Source: Streptomyces sp. SDr-06 (GTDB lineage: Bacteria > Actinomycetota > Actinomycetes > Streptomycetales > Streptomycetaceae). From it: DNA of 64,000 nt. A program made the position numbers and the translations under genes. Of this stretch, positions 34,838 through 44,260 are shown in pieces. How positions within the stretch are numbered: position 1 is the first letter of the stretch; the number at the start of each line of letters is the position of its first letter. The stretch lies in assembly GCF_003324565.1 (NCBI RefSeq), contig NZ_QOLA01000003.1, positions 496,001 to 560,000 of the forward strand. Direction: 5' to 3'. The notes under the pieces are model-generated. The model did no database searches. It was not told the DNA's origin and worked only from the letters and a program-made list of their open reading frames with translations.

Positions 34838-35252
34838 GAGAGCGCTCTCACCCGGTCCGGGCGGGGAGGCGTGGGCCCGGCTGCGGGGGCGGCGGCGGAA
34901 GCGCTCTCACCCTTTGGGGGACGTGAACGCCTTGACCGCCGCGGAACCGGCGCGAGCGCTCTCACGCGCGGGCAGGGGGGTGTCTCGCACCCTGCCCTGC
35001 CTTGGCGAGAGCGCTCTCGCGCGCCTGCCTCGGTGACGCCCCGCGACTTGCCTCGGACCTGCGAGAACGCTCTCACGCGCCCGCCCGGGGAGCCTTGCGC
35101 CGTGCCTCGGACCCGCGAGAGCACTCTCGCGCGCGACCACCCGGGAAACCTGCGCGTGCCCCGAATCCGCGAGAGCGCTCCCGCGCCCGCCCCGGTGAGC
35201 GGAGAGGGGCAGCCCCCGGCCCGCCCCGAGGCCCGCCCCCGAGGGCGCTCTG
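34838..35252. repeat. Array of eight GAGAGCGCTCTC palindromes at about 55-bp steps
   Basis: Copies begin at 34838 (perfect), 34897 (GGAAGCGCTCTC), 34952 (GCGAGCGCTCTC), 35007 (perfect), 35063 (GAGAACGCTCTC), 35117 (GAGAGCACTCTC), 35171 (GAGAGCGCTCCC) and 35241 (GAGGGCGCTCTG). The steps are 59, 55, 55, 56, 54, 54 and 70 bp. Most copies are followed by ACC or by ACGCG/GCGCG, and three are preceded by a TCGGACC- or CGAATCC-like stretch, so the unit is a degenerate 55-bp tandem repeat. No other stretch of the window shows this. Confidence 0.9.
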
Positions 35253-35264
35253 CGCGCCTCCCGT

Positions 35265-35340
35265 CAGGGACCCGCATGACGGACCCGGATCAGGAATCCG
35301 CATCACGGACCCGCATCAGGAATCCGCATCACGGACCCGC
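35265..35340. repeat. 26-bp tandem repeat beside the palindrome array
   Basis: The unit CACGGACCCGCATCAGGAAT plus CCGCAT occurs at 35278-35303 (three changes) and 35304-35329 (exact), with partial copies before (35265-35277) and after (35330-35340). It ends 16 bp before the M1 peptidase stop and may derive from slippage. Confidence 0.75.
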
Positions 35341-35356
35341 CCCCAGTGCCCTCGGC

Positions 35357-36907
35357 TCAGCGCAGGCCGCCTGCCCCGTGCGGCGAGTGTGCCGAGTGGG
35401 ATTCCGTGATCTTCTTCCACGACTTCGGCTCCACCGGGCCGACCGGCTGCGCCTGCTGGGCGGACGGGTTGGCCGCGACGCCCGCGCGCGGGCCGAACTT
35501 GGCCTTGGCGGCAGCCGAGTTGGACGGCTTGGAGGGCTGGAACAGCCAGGTGTCGAAGAGTTCCGCCAGCGGCTTGCCCGAGACCTTCTCCGCGTACTTC
35601 ACGAAGTCGTTGACCGACGCGTTGCCGTAGGCGTGCTCGGTGGGCCAGCCCTTAAGGATCTTGAAGAAGGAGGTGTCGCCGACCGTGTTGCGCAGGGCCT
35701 GTATGGCGAGCGCGCCCCGGTCGTAGACGGCGGCGTCGAACTGGTTGTCCGGGCCCGGGTCGCCCGGCTTCACCTTCCAGAACGGGTCGTCGGCGGGGTG
35801 CTGCGCGTACACCCAGTCCGCCAGCTGCTGGGCGGTGCCGTCACCCTCCTTCTCCGACCAGAGCCACTGGGCGTAGGACGCGAAGCCCTCGTTGTCCCAG
35901 ATGTCCTTCCAGCCCTTGACCGAGACGCTGTCGCCGTACCACTGGTGCGCCAACTCGTGGACGACCACGGACACGTTGGAGCCGTTGGCGAACTGCGCCG
36001 GGCTGTAGAACGGGCGGGTCTGGGTTTCGAGCGCGAAGTGGCTCGGCACGTTCGGGACGTAGCCGCCCAGCGCGTTGAAGGGGTACGTGCCGAAAACGCT
36101 CTCAAGCCACTCCGCGACGTCCTTGGTGCGTTCGATGCTGGAGCGCGCGGCGTCGCCGTTGTCGCCGAGGTCCTTGCTGTACGCGTTGAGCACCGGCAGG
36201 CCGCTCGCGGTCTTGTCGGTGGTGATGTCGAACTTGCCGACCGCGAGCGTGGCGAGGTAGGAAGCCTGCGGCTTGTTGGAGCGCCAGTTGAACGTGGTCC
36301 AGCCCAGCTTCGAAGTCCGGCTCTGCAGCACGCCGTTGCTGATGGCCTGGGTGCCGTCGGGGACCTTGACCGACACGTCGTAGGTGGCCTTGTCCAGGGG
36401 GTGGTCGTTGGACGGGAACCACCACACGGCCGAGTCCGGCTCCTGGGCCGCGACCCCGCCGTCCGGGGTGCGCTGCCAGGCCGTCCAGCCGTCGACCTTC
36501 AGCTCGGAGGGCTTGCCCGCGTACTTGACCACCACGGTGATGGACCTGCCCTTGGGCAGCGGGGTGGCCGGGGTGATCTCCAGTTCGTGGCTGCCCGACG
36601 TGGCGAACGTCGCCTTGGTGCCGTTCACCCGCACCTCGCTGACCGCGAGACCGAAGTCCAGGTTGAAGCGGGAGAGGTCCTGCTGGGTGGTGGCGAGCAG
36701 CGTGGCCGTGCCCTCGAGCAGGTCCGTGGCGGGCTGGTACCTGAGCTTCAGGTCGTAGTGCGAGACGTCGTAACCGCCGTTGCCGCTGGCCGGGTAGTAG
36801 GGGTCGCCGATGCCCGGGGCGCCCGGAGTGAAGTCCGCGGCCGATGCCGGGATCACCAGCAGCAGGGAGGCGGCGAGCACGCTCGGGGCAATGATTCTGC
36901 GGTGCAC
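35357..36907 (-). CDS. Secreted M1-family metallopeptidase
   Basis: 516 residues from a GTG with GGAG upstream (a TTG four codons earlier is possible). A signal peptide (about 24 residues) is followed by the M1 beta domain and the thermolysin-like domain with HELAHQW (zinc His residues near 315) and the third ligand in WDNEGFASYAQW. The M1 substrate loop is diverged. It likely removes N-terminal residues from peptides outside the cell. A weak palindrome copy (GAAAACGCTCTC) is at 36092-36103. Confidence 0.9.
   Translation of the reverse strand: MHRRIIAPSVLAASLLLVIPASAADFTPGAPGIGDPYYPASGNGGYDVSHYDLKLRYQPATDLLEGTATLLATTQQDLSRFNLDFGLAVSEVRVNGTKATFATSGSHELEITPATPLPKGRSITVVVKYAGKPSELKVDGWTAWQRTPDGGVAAQEPDSAVWWFPSNDHPLDKATYDVSVKVPDGTQAISNGVLQSRTSKLGWTTFNWRSNKPQASYLATLAVGKFDITTDKTASGLPVLNAYSKDLGDNGDAARSSIERTKDVAEWLESVFGTYPFNALGGYVPNVPSHFALETQTRPFYSPAQFANGSNVSVVVHELAHQWYGDSVSVKGWKDIWDNEGFASYAQWLWSEKEGDGTAQQLADWVYAQHPADDPFWKVKPGDPGPDNQFDAAVYDRGALAIQALRNTVGDTSFFKILKGWPTEHAYGNASVNDFVKYAEKVSGKPLAELFDTWLFQPSKPSNSAAAKAKFGPRAGVAANPSAQQAQPVGPVEPKSWKKITESHSAHSPHGAGGLR
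36092..36103. promoter_or_regulatory. GAAAACGCTCTC palindrome inside the M1 peptidase gene (2 mismatches)
   Basis: The last recognisable member on the right; I find no good copy from here to 64000. Confidence 0.35.
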
Positions 36908-36938
36908 AACAAGCTCCAAGTCGTCAGTGTCGTCGTGG

Positions 36939-36958
36939 GGTGAACGATGGTGAACGAT
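36939..36958 (-). repeat. Tandem GGTGAACGAT x2 upstream of the M1 peptidase
   Basis: Two exact 10-bp units, read as ATCGTTCACC on the - strand. They recall PhoP direct repeats (GTTCACC), but the step is 10 rather than 11 bases. They sit about 32 bp before the peptidase start. Confidence 0.4.
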
Positions 36959-37119
36959 CTCTTCGGACCCTATTCAGCCCTCGCCGTCCCGGTCATGTCC
37001 ATGGCTCCATCTGTCACACGATCGCCATTCGGCCGACATGTTGACTTGTGCGGCTTCGTTCGCTTTGCCACCTCGACTGCCCTCTTTTGCGCGGGAGTTG
37101 ACCGGAGTACCTTCCGCCC

Positions 37120-39105
37120 ATGCCGATACGCGCGCGGGGCACCCGCCTCAGGTCCAGATCCCTCAGATCGTTCGTCGTCGCGGCCGTCGCCGCCCTGACG
37201 GCCGTGCTCCTCGCTCCGGCGGGCGCCCAGGCGGCCCATGCCAGGGAGAGCCGCCCGGTCTACTCGTACGAGAACGCGATACGCGAGGCCGTCTGGGTCG
37301 ACACCGGCCTGGACGGCGACGGGGACGGCCGCGGCGACCGGGTCGCGGTCGACATCGTCCGGCCGCGCGAGCCCGCGCAGCAGGGCCGCAAGGTTCCGGT
37401 CATCATGGACGCCAGCCCCTACTACTCCTGCTGCGGGCGCGGCAACGAGAGCCAGCTCAAGACGTACGACGCCAACGGCAACGTCGTGCAGATGCCGCTG
37501 TTCTACGACAACTACTTCGTGCCGCGCGGCTACGCCTTCGTCGGCGTGGACCTGGCCGGAACCAATCGCTCGGACGGCTGCGTGGACGTCGGCGGGCGCT
37601 CCGACGTCCTGTCCGCGAAGGCGGTGGTCGACTGGCTCAACGGTCGGGCCCGCGCCTACACCACACGTACCGGAAGCCGGCTCGCCACCGCGGGATGGAC
37701 CAACGGCCGCACCGGCATGATCGGCAAGAGCTGGGACGGCACCATAGCCAACGGCGTCGCCGCGACCGGGGTCGAGGGCCTCAGGACGATCGTGCCGATC
37801 AGCGCCATCTCGTCCTGGTACGACTACTACTTCGCCAAGGGGGCCGCGCTGTACGACGGAGGTCCGGCCGAGCTCGCCGGATACGTCGACAGCCCGGACG
37901 CGCGGGCGCGCTGCGCCGCGGTGCAGCGGAAGCTGGTCGACGGCTCCCCGCGCACCGGCGACTGGACCGGGCTGTGGGCCGATCGGGACTATGTCGGCCG
38001 GGCGGACAACGTGAGGGCCAGCGTCTTCGTTGTGCACGGCATGCAGGATCTCAACGTCCGTACGAAGAACTTCGGCCAGTGGTGGGACGCCCTCGCCGCG
38101 AACGGGGTCGAGCGCAAGATCTGGCTGTCGCAGACAGGCCACGTCGACCCGTTCGACTACCGGCGCGCCGAGTGGGTGGACACCCTGCACCACTGGTTCG
38201 ACCACTATCTCCTCGGCTACGACAACGGCATCGAGCGGCAGCCGATGGCCGACATCGAGCGCCACCCCGACCAGTGGAGCACCGACAAGGTGTGGCCGCC
38301 GTCGGGGACCGCGGCGACCGTGGTGCACCCCGTGAGCGGCCCGGCCCCGGGCGTCGGCGGGCTCTCCCTGACGTCCGCGCCGGCCGGAACCACCGCGTCC
38401 TTCACCGACAACCCCGCCCTGGACGAGACGAGCTGGGCCGCCCAGGTCGACACGTCCACGCCCGACAAGGCGGGCTTCGTCACCCAGCCGCTGACCCGGG
38501 ACCTGCGCGTCTCCGGCTCGTCCAGGGTGACCGTCACCGCGACCCCCACCACCGCCGACGCCCACCTCTCGGCGGTCCTCGTCGACCTCGGGCCGGACAC
38601 GATCCGCAACTACGCCGCAGCGGGCGAAGGCATCCAGACCGGCACCGACCGTACCTGCTGGGGCGCGAGCACGGCCGGCGACAGCTCCTGCTTCCTGACG
38701 ACGTCCGCGGACCGGACCGACGTCGGCTACACCGTCTTCAGCCGCGGCTGGGCCGACCTCGGCCACTACGCGTCCCTCGCGAAGGGCGTGCCGCTCACGC
38801 CCGGCAGGTCGTACACCATCACGCTCGACCTGGCCGCGACCGACCACGTCGTACCGGCCGGGCACCGGCTCGCGCTGATCGTGGCGGGCACCGACAACGG
38901 TCTCATCGTGCCGCCGGTGAGCAGGCCGACCCTGACCGTGGACCTGGCGCGCACGGGGGCCAGGGTGCCGTTCGTCGGCGGCGCCGGGGCGTTCGTACGG
39001 GCCACCTCCGGTACGCCTCCGCGGCTGTCGGCGGGCGCGAGGGCCACCGAGGGCGTGCCGGTGCCGCACATGACGCGGCGGCTCCCGGGGGACGTACGCC
39101 GGTGA
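37120..39105 (+). CDS. Secreted Xaa-Pro dipeptidyl-peptidase (S15 family)
   Basis: 661 residues with a Sec signal (about 38 residues ending AQAAHA). The S15 alpha/beta-hydrolase core has the nucleophile in GKSWDG (about residue 202), Asp in GMQDLNV and His in [10 protein letters not shown]; a C-terminal jelly-roll domain follows. It should release X-Pro dipeptides from peptides outside the cell. The next gene starts within its stop codon, and the divergent M1 gene makes this a small peptide-digestion locus. Confidence 0.9.
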   Translation: MPIRARGTRLRSRSLRSFVVAAVAALTAVLLAPAGAQAAHARESRPVYSYENAIREAVWVDTGLDGDGDGRGDRVAVDIVRPREPAQQGRKVPVIMDASPYYSCCGRGNESQLKTYDANGNVVQMPLFYDNYFVPRGYAFVGVDLAGTNRSDGCVDVGGRSDVLSAKAVVDWLNGRARAYTTRTGSRLATAGWTNGRTGMIGKSWDGTIANGVAATGVEGLRTIVPISAISSWYDYYFAKGAALYDGGPAELAGYVDSPDARARCAAVQRKLVDGSPRTGDWTGLWADRDYVGRADNVRASVFVVHGMQDLNVRTKNFGQWWDALAANGVERKIWLSQTGHVDPFDYRRAEWVDTLHHWFDHYLLGYDNGIERQPMADIERHPDQWSTDKVWPPSGTAATVVHPVSGPAPGVGGLSLTSAPAGTTASFTDNPALDETSWAAQVDTSTPDKAGFVTQPLTRDLRVSGSSRVTVTATPTTADAHLSAVLVDLGPDTIRNYAAAGEGIQTGTDRTCWGASTAGDSSCFLTTSADRTDVGYTVFSRGWADLGHYASLAKGVPLTPGRSYTITLDLAATDHVVPAGHRLALIVAGTDNGLIVPPVSRPTLTVDLARTGARVPFVGGAGAFVRATSGTPPRLSAGARATEGVPVPHMTRRLPGDVRR

Positions 39106-40379
39106 GGGCACGACTGCTCGTGCTCGGGGTGGCGGCGGCCGCGGTCGCCGTCCCCCTGGCCACGGCGCCCGCGACGGCCCGCTCCACCGAGCCCCGCACC
39201 GGCTTCGAGGCCAGTGACGGGGCGCGCTGGACCGGGCAGCCGCAGGAGCAGGCCTTCCTCGCCGCCGTGGACCGGCTCAGTGAGCGGACCTCGGTGCGCC
39301 GGATCGGCACCACCCGCCAGGGGCGCCCGCTCCAGGAGGTGCGCATCGGCGGGCACCACACCACCAGCACCGTACTTCTCGTGTGCAGTCAGCACGGTGA
39401 CGAGCCGGCGGGACGCGAGGCGTGCCTCACCACCCTCCGGGACCTCGCCCTGACCCAGGACCGGACCACGCTCCGTTTCCTGGAACGCACCACCGTGGTG
39501 GTCGTCCCGACCGCCAACCCGGACGGCCGGGCCGCCGACACCCGCGAGAACTCCGAGGGCGTCGACATCAACCGCGACCACATCGCGCTGAGGACGGCCG
39601 AGGCGCGCGCCGTCGCGACCGTGCTGCGTGACGAACACCCGGATGTCGTCTATGACGTGCACGAGTACCGCATCACACCGCGGTACTACGACAAGGACCT
39701 GTTCGACCTGTGGCCGCGCAACCTCAACACCGATCCGCGGGTGCGCGAGGAGTCCCGGACGCTGTCCGCCGACTACGTCCGCGGCGCCGCCCGGGCGGAG
39801 GGGTACCGCACGGGCACGTACGGCATCTGGACCGACCCCGTCACCGGTCGGCCGGTCAAGCAGGTCGCGGGTGACGGCCAGGAGCGGATCCTGCGCAACA
39901 CGGCGGGCATCAAACATGCCGTCGCCCTGCTCGTCGAGAGCCGGGTGGACGCGACGACGGACGCCGAGAAGGCCGACCCGGCCGTCAACAACCGGCGCCG
40001 CGTCGACTCCCAACTGACCGGTCTCAGCGGCTTGTTCGACTTCGTGGCGGAGCGCCGCGCCAGTATCCGGGCGGCCACGGGCGCGGCGCGCGCCGCCGGG
40101 TACCGCGACCAGGGGCCCGTCCACCTCGGGGGCGCGGACAACACGCCCCCGACTCCCGCGGAGATCCTGCGGGATCCGCCCTGCGGCTACCGGCTGAGTC
40201 CCGCCCAGTACGACCGGGTCAGGGATCAACTCGCGCTGCACGGAGTTCAGTTGCGGCGGACGGAGGGCGGCGGAGCCTTCGTGCCGATGCGGCAGTCGCT
40301 GCGCGATCTGGTGCCCCTGCTGCTCGACGGCCGCGCCCGGTACCACCTGGTATCCGCCGCGACCGCCGACCGCTGCTGA
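39102..40379 (+). CDS. Secreted M14-family zinc carboxypeptidase
   Basis: 425 residues from a GTG overlapping the previous stop (GTGA). A signal peptide of about 24 residues is followed by the M14 fold: [13 protein letters not shown] (zinc His and Glu), [21 protein letters not shown], and [12 protein letters not shown] with the third ligand; LLVESRVD may carry the catalytic Glu. It lacks obvious wall-binding domains. Being coupled to the X-Pro peptidase, it likely completes extracellular peptide breakdown. Confidence 0.85.
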   Translation: MRARLLVLGVAAAAVAVPLATAPATARSTEPRTGFEASDGARWTGQPQEQAFLAAVDRLSERTSVRRIGTTRQGRPLQEVRIGGHHTTSTVLLVCSQHGDEPAGREACLTTLRDLALTQDRTTLRFLERTTVVVVPTANPDGRAADTRENSEGVDINRDHIALRTAEARAVATVLRDEHPDVVYDVHEYRITPRYYDKDLFDLWPRNLNTDPRVREESRTLSADYVRGAARAEGYRTGTYGIWTDPVTGRPVKQVAGDGQERILRNTAGIKHAVALLVESRVDATTDAEKADPAVNNRRRVDSQLTGLSGLFDFVAERRASIRAATGAARAAGYRDQGPVHLGGADNTPPTPAEILRDPPCGYRLSPAQYDRVRDQLALHGVQLRRTEGGGAFVPMRQSLRDLVPLLLDGRARYHLVSAATADRC

Positions 40380-40380
40380 C

Positions 40381-41307
40381 TCACCCGGAGGGGGGCGCGG
40401 CCAGCGCCGCGGCCTCCTCCGCGCAGCCCCAGGCGACCGTCACCCCGGCCCCGCCATGTCCGTAGTTGTGGACCAGCACCCCGCCCCGCGCGGTGACTTC
40501 TCGCTCCACCCGCACCCCCGGGTCGCGGGCGGGGCGCAGTCCCACACGGTGGGCGCGCACGGGGGCGTCCGCGATCTTCGGGTGGATCCGTGCGCAGCGG
40601 GCGATGATCCGCTCGGCCGTCGCCGGGTCGGGCGCCAGGTTCCAGTCGCCCTCCTGGGCGGTGCCGCCGAGGAGCAGGCCATAGGGCTGGGGGAAGAAGT
40701 AGGTCGTCTCCCCGCCGCGCTCCTCGGTCGAGGTGTACCACTCCCGGACCCCCGGGTTCTCCACCACCACCAACTGGCCGCGCACGGGGCGTACTTGGGG
40801 ATCCGGGACGAGGTCGCGTGCCCCGAGCCCCGAGCAGTTGACCACCAGCGGCGCGTCCGGCAGCCGTTCGACCCGCCGCACCTCGATGGTGGTGCCCGCG
40901 GCCGTGAGGCGCCGTTCCAGCCCGCGCAGATATGTCGGCATGTCGATCAGCGGGAGCACGGCCGCCACCCCCTCGGGGCTCTCGCGCAGGCCCGCCACGT
41001 GCGCCGCCCAGGGGCCGAGCCCGTCGAGCCGGGCCCCGGCGTGCAGCCCGCCGACCAGGCGCACCCCGCTCTCCTCCGGCCGCCGGGCCAGTTCCTCGTA
41101 CACTCGCAGGGAGGCCAGCGACCAGGCGCCGACCCGTGTCTCCGGTTCGATGCGGTACGGCCACCACAGTCCACCCGCCACGGCGGACGTCGACTCCTGC
41201 GGCCGCGTCCCGCACCACACCCGCACCCGGCGGCCCGACTCCGCCAGGACGATCGCCGTCGTCAGACCGATGACCCCGCCGCCCACCACGATCACGTCGT
41301 CGCTCAT
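40381..41307 (-). CDS. D-amino-acid oxidase
   Basis: 308 residues, starting at the internal ATG giving MSDDVIVVGGGVIGLTTA (FAD dinucleotide fold). Further seen: SAVAGGLWWPYR, NCSGLGARDL, RPVRGQLVVVE, the substrate-side TTYFFPQPYGLLLGG and the C-terminal VHNYGHGGAGVTVAWG. The length and order match DAAO of the FAD-dependent oxidase family. It abuts the M14 gene tail to tail with one base between stop codons. Confidence 0.9.
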   Translation of the reverse strand: MSDDVIVVGGGVIGLTTAIVLAESGRRVRVWCGTRPQESTSAVAGGLWWPYRIEPETRVGAWSLASLRVYEELARRPEESGVRLVGGLHAGARLDGLGPWAAHVAGLRESPEGVAAVLPLIDMPTYLRGLERRLTAAGTTIEVRRVERLPDAPLVVNCSGLGARDLVPDPQVRPVRGQLVVVENPGVREWYTSTEERGGETTYFFPQPYGLLLGGTAQEGDWNLAPDPATAERIIARCARIHPKIADAPVRAHRVGLRPARDPGVRVEREVTARGGVLVHNYGHGGAGVTVAWGCAEEAAALAAPPSG

Positions 41308-41373
41308 GCCGGGACGGTAGCCCACCCCGCGCCGCCCCCGCCGGTCCCGTCTCCCGCGGACGGGTGCGGGAGG

Positions 41374-42132
41374 TCAGCCCGGCGTGCGCACCTCGCGCAG
41401 CGCGCTCTCCAGCGCCCGCAGCACGGGTTCGGGCTCCTCGCGCAAGTAGAAGTGTCCGCCGGGGAATTGACGTACCGTCACGTCCGCGGTGGTGTGCTGC
41501 TGCCAGGCGTCCAGTTGCTCGCGCGGATGGTCGGCGCTGCCACCGAACACGGTGATCGGCACGGGCAGCGGGGGCGCCTGACGCCAGGTGTACGTCTCCA
41601 GGACGCGGTAGTCGGCCCGCAGCGCGCCGACGACCAGTTCCCGCAGCTCCGCCGAGTCCAGCACCTCCTGCGGGATGCCGCCGTGGATCTTCGCGATCCG
41701 CTCGATGAGTTCGTCGTCGGGCAGTTGGTGCACCGGGTCGTCCGCCCGGACGTGGCGGTGGTGCGGCGCCGGGTAGCCGGAGAGGATCAGCCGCGCGGGC
41801 AGCGGCCGTCCCGCGTCGCGCAGGGCTCGGGTGATCTCGTACGCGACGAGCGAGCCCAGGCTGTGCCCGAAGAAGGCGTACGGCGCCCGGCTGAGCGGCA
41901 CCTCGTCGAGGAACGCCGCCACCAGGGCCTCCATCGAGTCGAACGGGGGCTCCCCGTACCGCGAGCCGCGGCCGGGCAGCTGCACCGCCTGGAACTCGGC
42001 GCCCGGCACGTCGCGGCCCCAGCGCAGGTACTCGGTGGCCGAGCCGCCGCCGTGCGCGAAGCAGTAGAGCGTGGGGGCGCCCGGGCGCGGCGTCCCGGCG
42101 ATGAGCCAGCGGGGCGGCACGGCAGCGTTCAT
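41374..42132 (-). CDS. Type II thioesterase (alpha/beta hydrolase)
   Basis: 252 residues. Ser is in FFGHSLGSLVAYE (about residue 88), Asp near FGGSADHP and His in FPGGHFYLREE, as in GrsT/RifR-type thioesterases that free blocked carrier proteins of polyketide and peptide synthases. No such synthase is in the window, so it is an orphan here; its partner may lie elsewhere. Confidence 0.88.
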   Translation of the reverse strand: MNAAVPPRWLIAGTPRPGAPTLYCFAHGGGSATEYLRWGRDVPGAEFQAVQLPGRGSRYGEPPFDSMEALVAAFLDEVPLSRAPYAFFGHSLGSLVAYEITRALRDAGRPLPARLILSGYPAPHHRHVRADDPVHQLPDDELIERIAKIHGGIPQEVLDSAELRELVVGALRADYRVLETYTWRQAPPLPVPITVFGGSADHPREQLDAWQQHTTADVTVRQFPGGHFYLREEPEPVLRALESALREVRTPG

Positions 42133-42544
42133 GGTGCGGAGACCTCCGGGAAGGTGGGTCGGTGCGGCGGCGGGTGTTCGCCCGGGCCGGTCGTCGTGGT
42201 GGGGCAGGCCGGGCGGCTCGGACGGCTGGTTCGGTGTGCTCCGGGCCGCCCGGCAGGTGCCGCTTCGCCGCCCGCCGAGCAGTCTCGCATCGCGTCCCGT
42301 CCCAGACGCCTTGTTCTGGGCATCGTTGCCGGTGTGGGCGAGGCCCGCCCAGGCACTGCGGTGGCCGCGGGGCCGCCGAAGCGGGCGCGGTCCACGAGCC
42401 CGGCCCGAGGGCCCGTCGAGCAGCGGCGCGGAGCAGAAGGAGGGAGCACCGGTCCGCCCCGGTACCCGAAGACCGCGAGCCCGGTGCGCGGGCGCAGGGC
42501 GGGCATGGGCGCGGGCCCGGGGACGCCTTAAGATCGGTCATCTC
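42133..42544. other. 412-bp divergent intergenic region
   Basis: It separates the - strand thioesterase from the + strand ABC-F gene and holds no convincing gene. A hairpin with perfect ten-base arms GCCGGGCGGC (42208-42217) and GCCGCCCGGC (42245-42254) lies 75 bp from the thioesterase start; it may be in its leader RNA. Promoters are not clear. Confidence 0.45.
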
Positions 42545-44182
42545 ATGACTGCAACCCTCGTCGCCAAGGACCTCGCCGCCGGCCACGGCGACCGCACCCT
42601 GTTCGCCGGGCTCGACCTGGTGGTCGCCCCCGGCGACGTCATCGGCCTCGTCGGGCCCAACGGCGCGGGCAAGTCGTCCCTGCTCCGCCTGCTCGCCGGG
42701 CTCGACACCCCCGAACAGGGCGAGCTGCGCCTGTCCCCGCCGGGGGCGAGCGTCGGCCACCTCCCGCAGGAGCCCGACCGGCGGCCCGGCGAGACGATCC
42801 GCGCCTTCCTGGCCCGGCGCACCGGTGTCGCCGCGGCCCAGGAGACGATGGACGCCGCGACCCAGGCGCTGGTCGACGGAGCCCCCGGCGCCGACGACGC
42901 GTACGCCGACAGCCTGGAACGCTGGCTCGCCCTCGGCGGCGCCGACCTCGACGAGCGGGCCGAGGAGGTCGCCGCCTCGCTCGGCCTCACCACCGGCCTC
43001 GACCAGCCGATGACCGCGCTCTCCGGCGGCCAGGCCGCCCGCGCCGGGCTCGCCTCGCTGCTCCTGTCCCGCTACGACGTCTTCCTGCTCGACGAGCCGA
43101 CCAACGACCTCGACCTCGACGGTCTGGAGCGGCTCGAAGCGTTCGTGAAGGGGCTGCGCGCGGGCACGGTCGTCGTCAGCCACGACCGCGAGTTCCTCGC
43201 CCGCACCGTCACCAAGGTGCTCGAACTCGACCTCGCCCAGCAGCAGATCAACCTGTACGGCGGCGGCTACGAGGGCTACCTCGAAGAGCGCGCGACCGCC
43301 CGCCGGCACGCCCGCGAGGACTACGAGGAGTACGCCGACAAGCGCTCCGCCCTCGAAGGCCGCGCCCAGATGCAGCGCTCCTGGATGGACAAGGGCGTCA
43401 AGAACGCCCGCCGCAAGGCCACCGACAGCGACAAGCTGGGAAAGAAGTTTCGCAGCGAGTCGAGCGAGAAGCAGGCCGCCAAAGCCCGCCAGACCCAGCG
43501 CATGATCGAGCGCCTCGACGTTGTGGAGGAGCCCCGCAAGGAGTGGGAGCTGCGCATGGAGATCGCCGCCGCCCCCCGCTCGGGCGCGGTCGTCGCGACG
43601 CTGCGGGATGCCGAGGTGCGCCGTGAGGGCTTTACCTTCGGTCCCGTCTCGCTCCAGATCGACTGGGCCGACCGGGTCGCCATCACCGGCGCCAACGGCT
43701 CCGGCAAGTCCACCCTGCTCGCCGCCCTCCTGGGCCGGCTGGCGCTGGACGCGGGCCACGCCACCCTCGGCTCCGGTGTCGTCGTCGGCGAGGTCGACCA
43801 GGCGCGCGGCCTGTTCCTGGGCGAGGAGTCGCTGCTCGACGCGTTCTGCGCGGCGGTGCCCGACACGGAACCGGCCGAGGTGCGGACGCTGCTCGCCAAG
43901 TTCGGCCTCAAGGCGCACCACGTGCTGCGGCCCGCCGGTTCACTGTCGCCGGGCGAGCGGACCCGTGCCGCGCTCGCCCTGCTCCAGGGCCGGGGCGTCA
44001 ACCTCCTGGTCCTCGACGAGCCGACCAACCACCTCGACCTGCCCGCCATCGAGCAGCTGGAGTCCGCGCTCGACTCGTACACCGGCACCCTGCTCCTGGT
44101 CACCCACGACCGCCGGATGCTCGACGCCGTGCACACCACGCGCCGCCTGGAAGTCGCGGACGGAAAGGTCACCGAGCACTGA
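42545..44182 (+). CDS. ABC-F family ATPase
   Basis: 545 residues, two ABC cassettes without membrane segments. Walker A GPNGAGKSS and GANGSGKST, signatures LSGGQ and LSPGE (the second degenerate), Walker B FLLDEPTNDLD and LVLDEPTNHLD; the basic linker NARRKATDSDKLGKKF is long. It differs from the ABC-F at 17235 and resembles constitutive actinobacterial members. A hairpin (44184-44206) follows. Confidence 0.88.
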   Translation: MTATLVAKDLAAGHGDRTLFAGLDLVVAPGDVIGLVGPNGAGKSSLLRLLAGLDTPEQGELRLSPPGASVGHLPQEPDRRPGETIRAFLARRTGVAAAQETMDAATQALVDGAPGADDAYADSLERWLALGGADLDERAEEVAASLGLTTGLDQPMTALSGGQAARAGLASLLLSRYDVFLLDEPTNDLDLDGLERLEAFVKGLRAGTVVVSHDREFLARTVTKVLELDLAQQQINLYGGGYEGYLEERATARRHAREDYEEYADKRSALEGRAQMQRSWMDKGVKNARRKATDSDKLGKKFRSESSEKQAAKARQTQRMIERLDVVEEPRKEWELRMEIAAAPRSGAVVATLRDAEVRREGFTFGPVSLQIDWADRVAITGANGSGKSTLLAALLGRLALDAGHATLGSGVVVGEVDQARGLFLGEESLLDAFCAAVPDTEPAEVRTLLAKFGLKAHHVLRPAGSLSPGERTRAALALLQGRGVNLLVLDEPTNHLDLPAIEQLESALDSYTGTLLLVTHDRRMLDAVHTTRRLEVADGKVTEH

Positions 44183-44183
44183 C

Positions 44184-44206
44184 GCAGCCCGGGCCGCCGG
44201 GCTTGC
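44184..44206 (+). terminator. GC-rich hairpin after the ABC-F gene
   Basis: Core arms AGCCCGG and CCGGGCT around a four-base loop just past the stop codon; no T-run. Confidence 0.5.
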
Positions 44207-44260
44207 GGGCGCGCGTGTTCGCGACTGCGATGTGCGGCGGCCCGAGCGTACGGTGGTCGG

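Larger units (their letters stand above)
34742..35356. other. 615-bp gap holding the palindrome array and a 26-bp tandem repeat
   Basis: No gene is evident. The first 96 bp should hold the lacI-family promoter. From 34838 to 35252 there are eight palindromes, and from 35265 to 35340 a short tandem repeat, then 16 bp to the stop of the M1 peptidase gene. Both neighbours are on the - strand, so the array is upstream of lacI and downstream of the peptidase. Confidence 0.85.

Noticed and set aside
36939..36958. PhoP box before the M1 peptidase
   Set aside because: The GTTCACC-like repeats have a 10-bp, not 11-bp, period, so the known PhoP consensus is not met.
37038..39101. Upstream extension of the M14 carboxypeptidase frame
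   Set aside because: It is a frame-shadow of the X-Pro peptidase; the real start is the GTG at 39102 followed by a signal peptide.
40247..43921. A 1224-codon - strand open frame
   Set aside because: Antisense or frame-shadow of the D-amino-acid oxidase, thioesterase and ABC-F genes; no recognisable domain.
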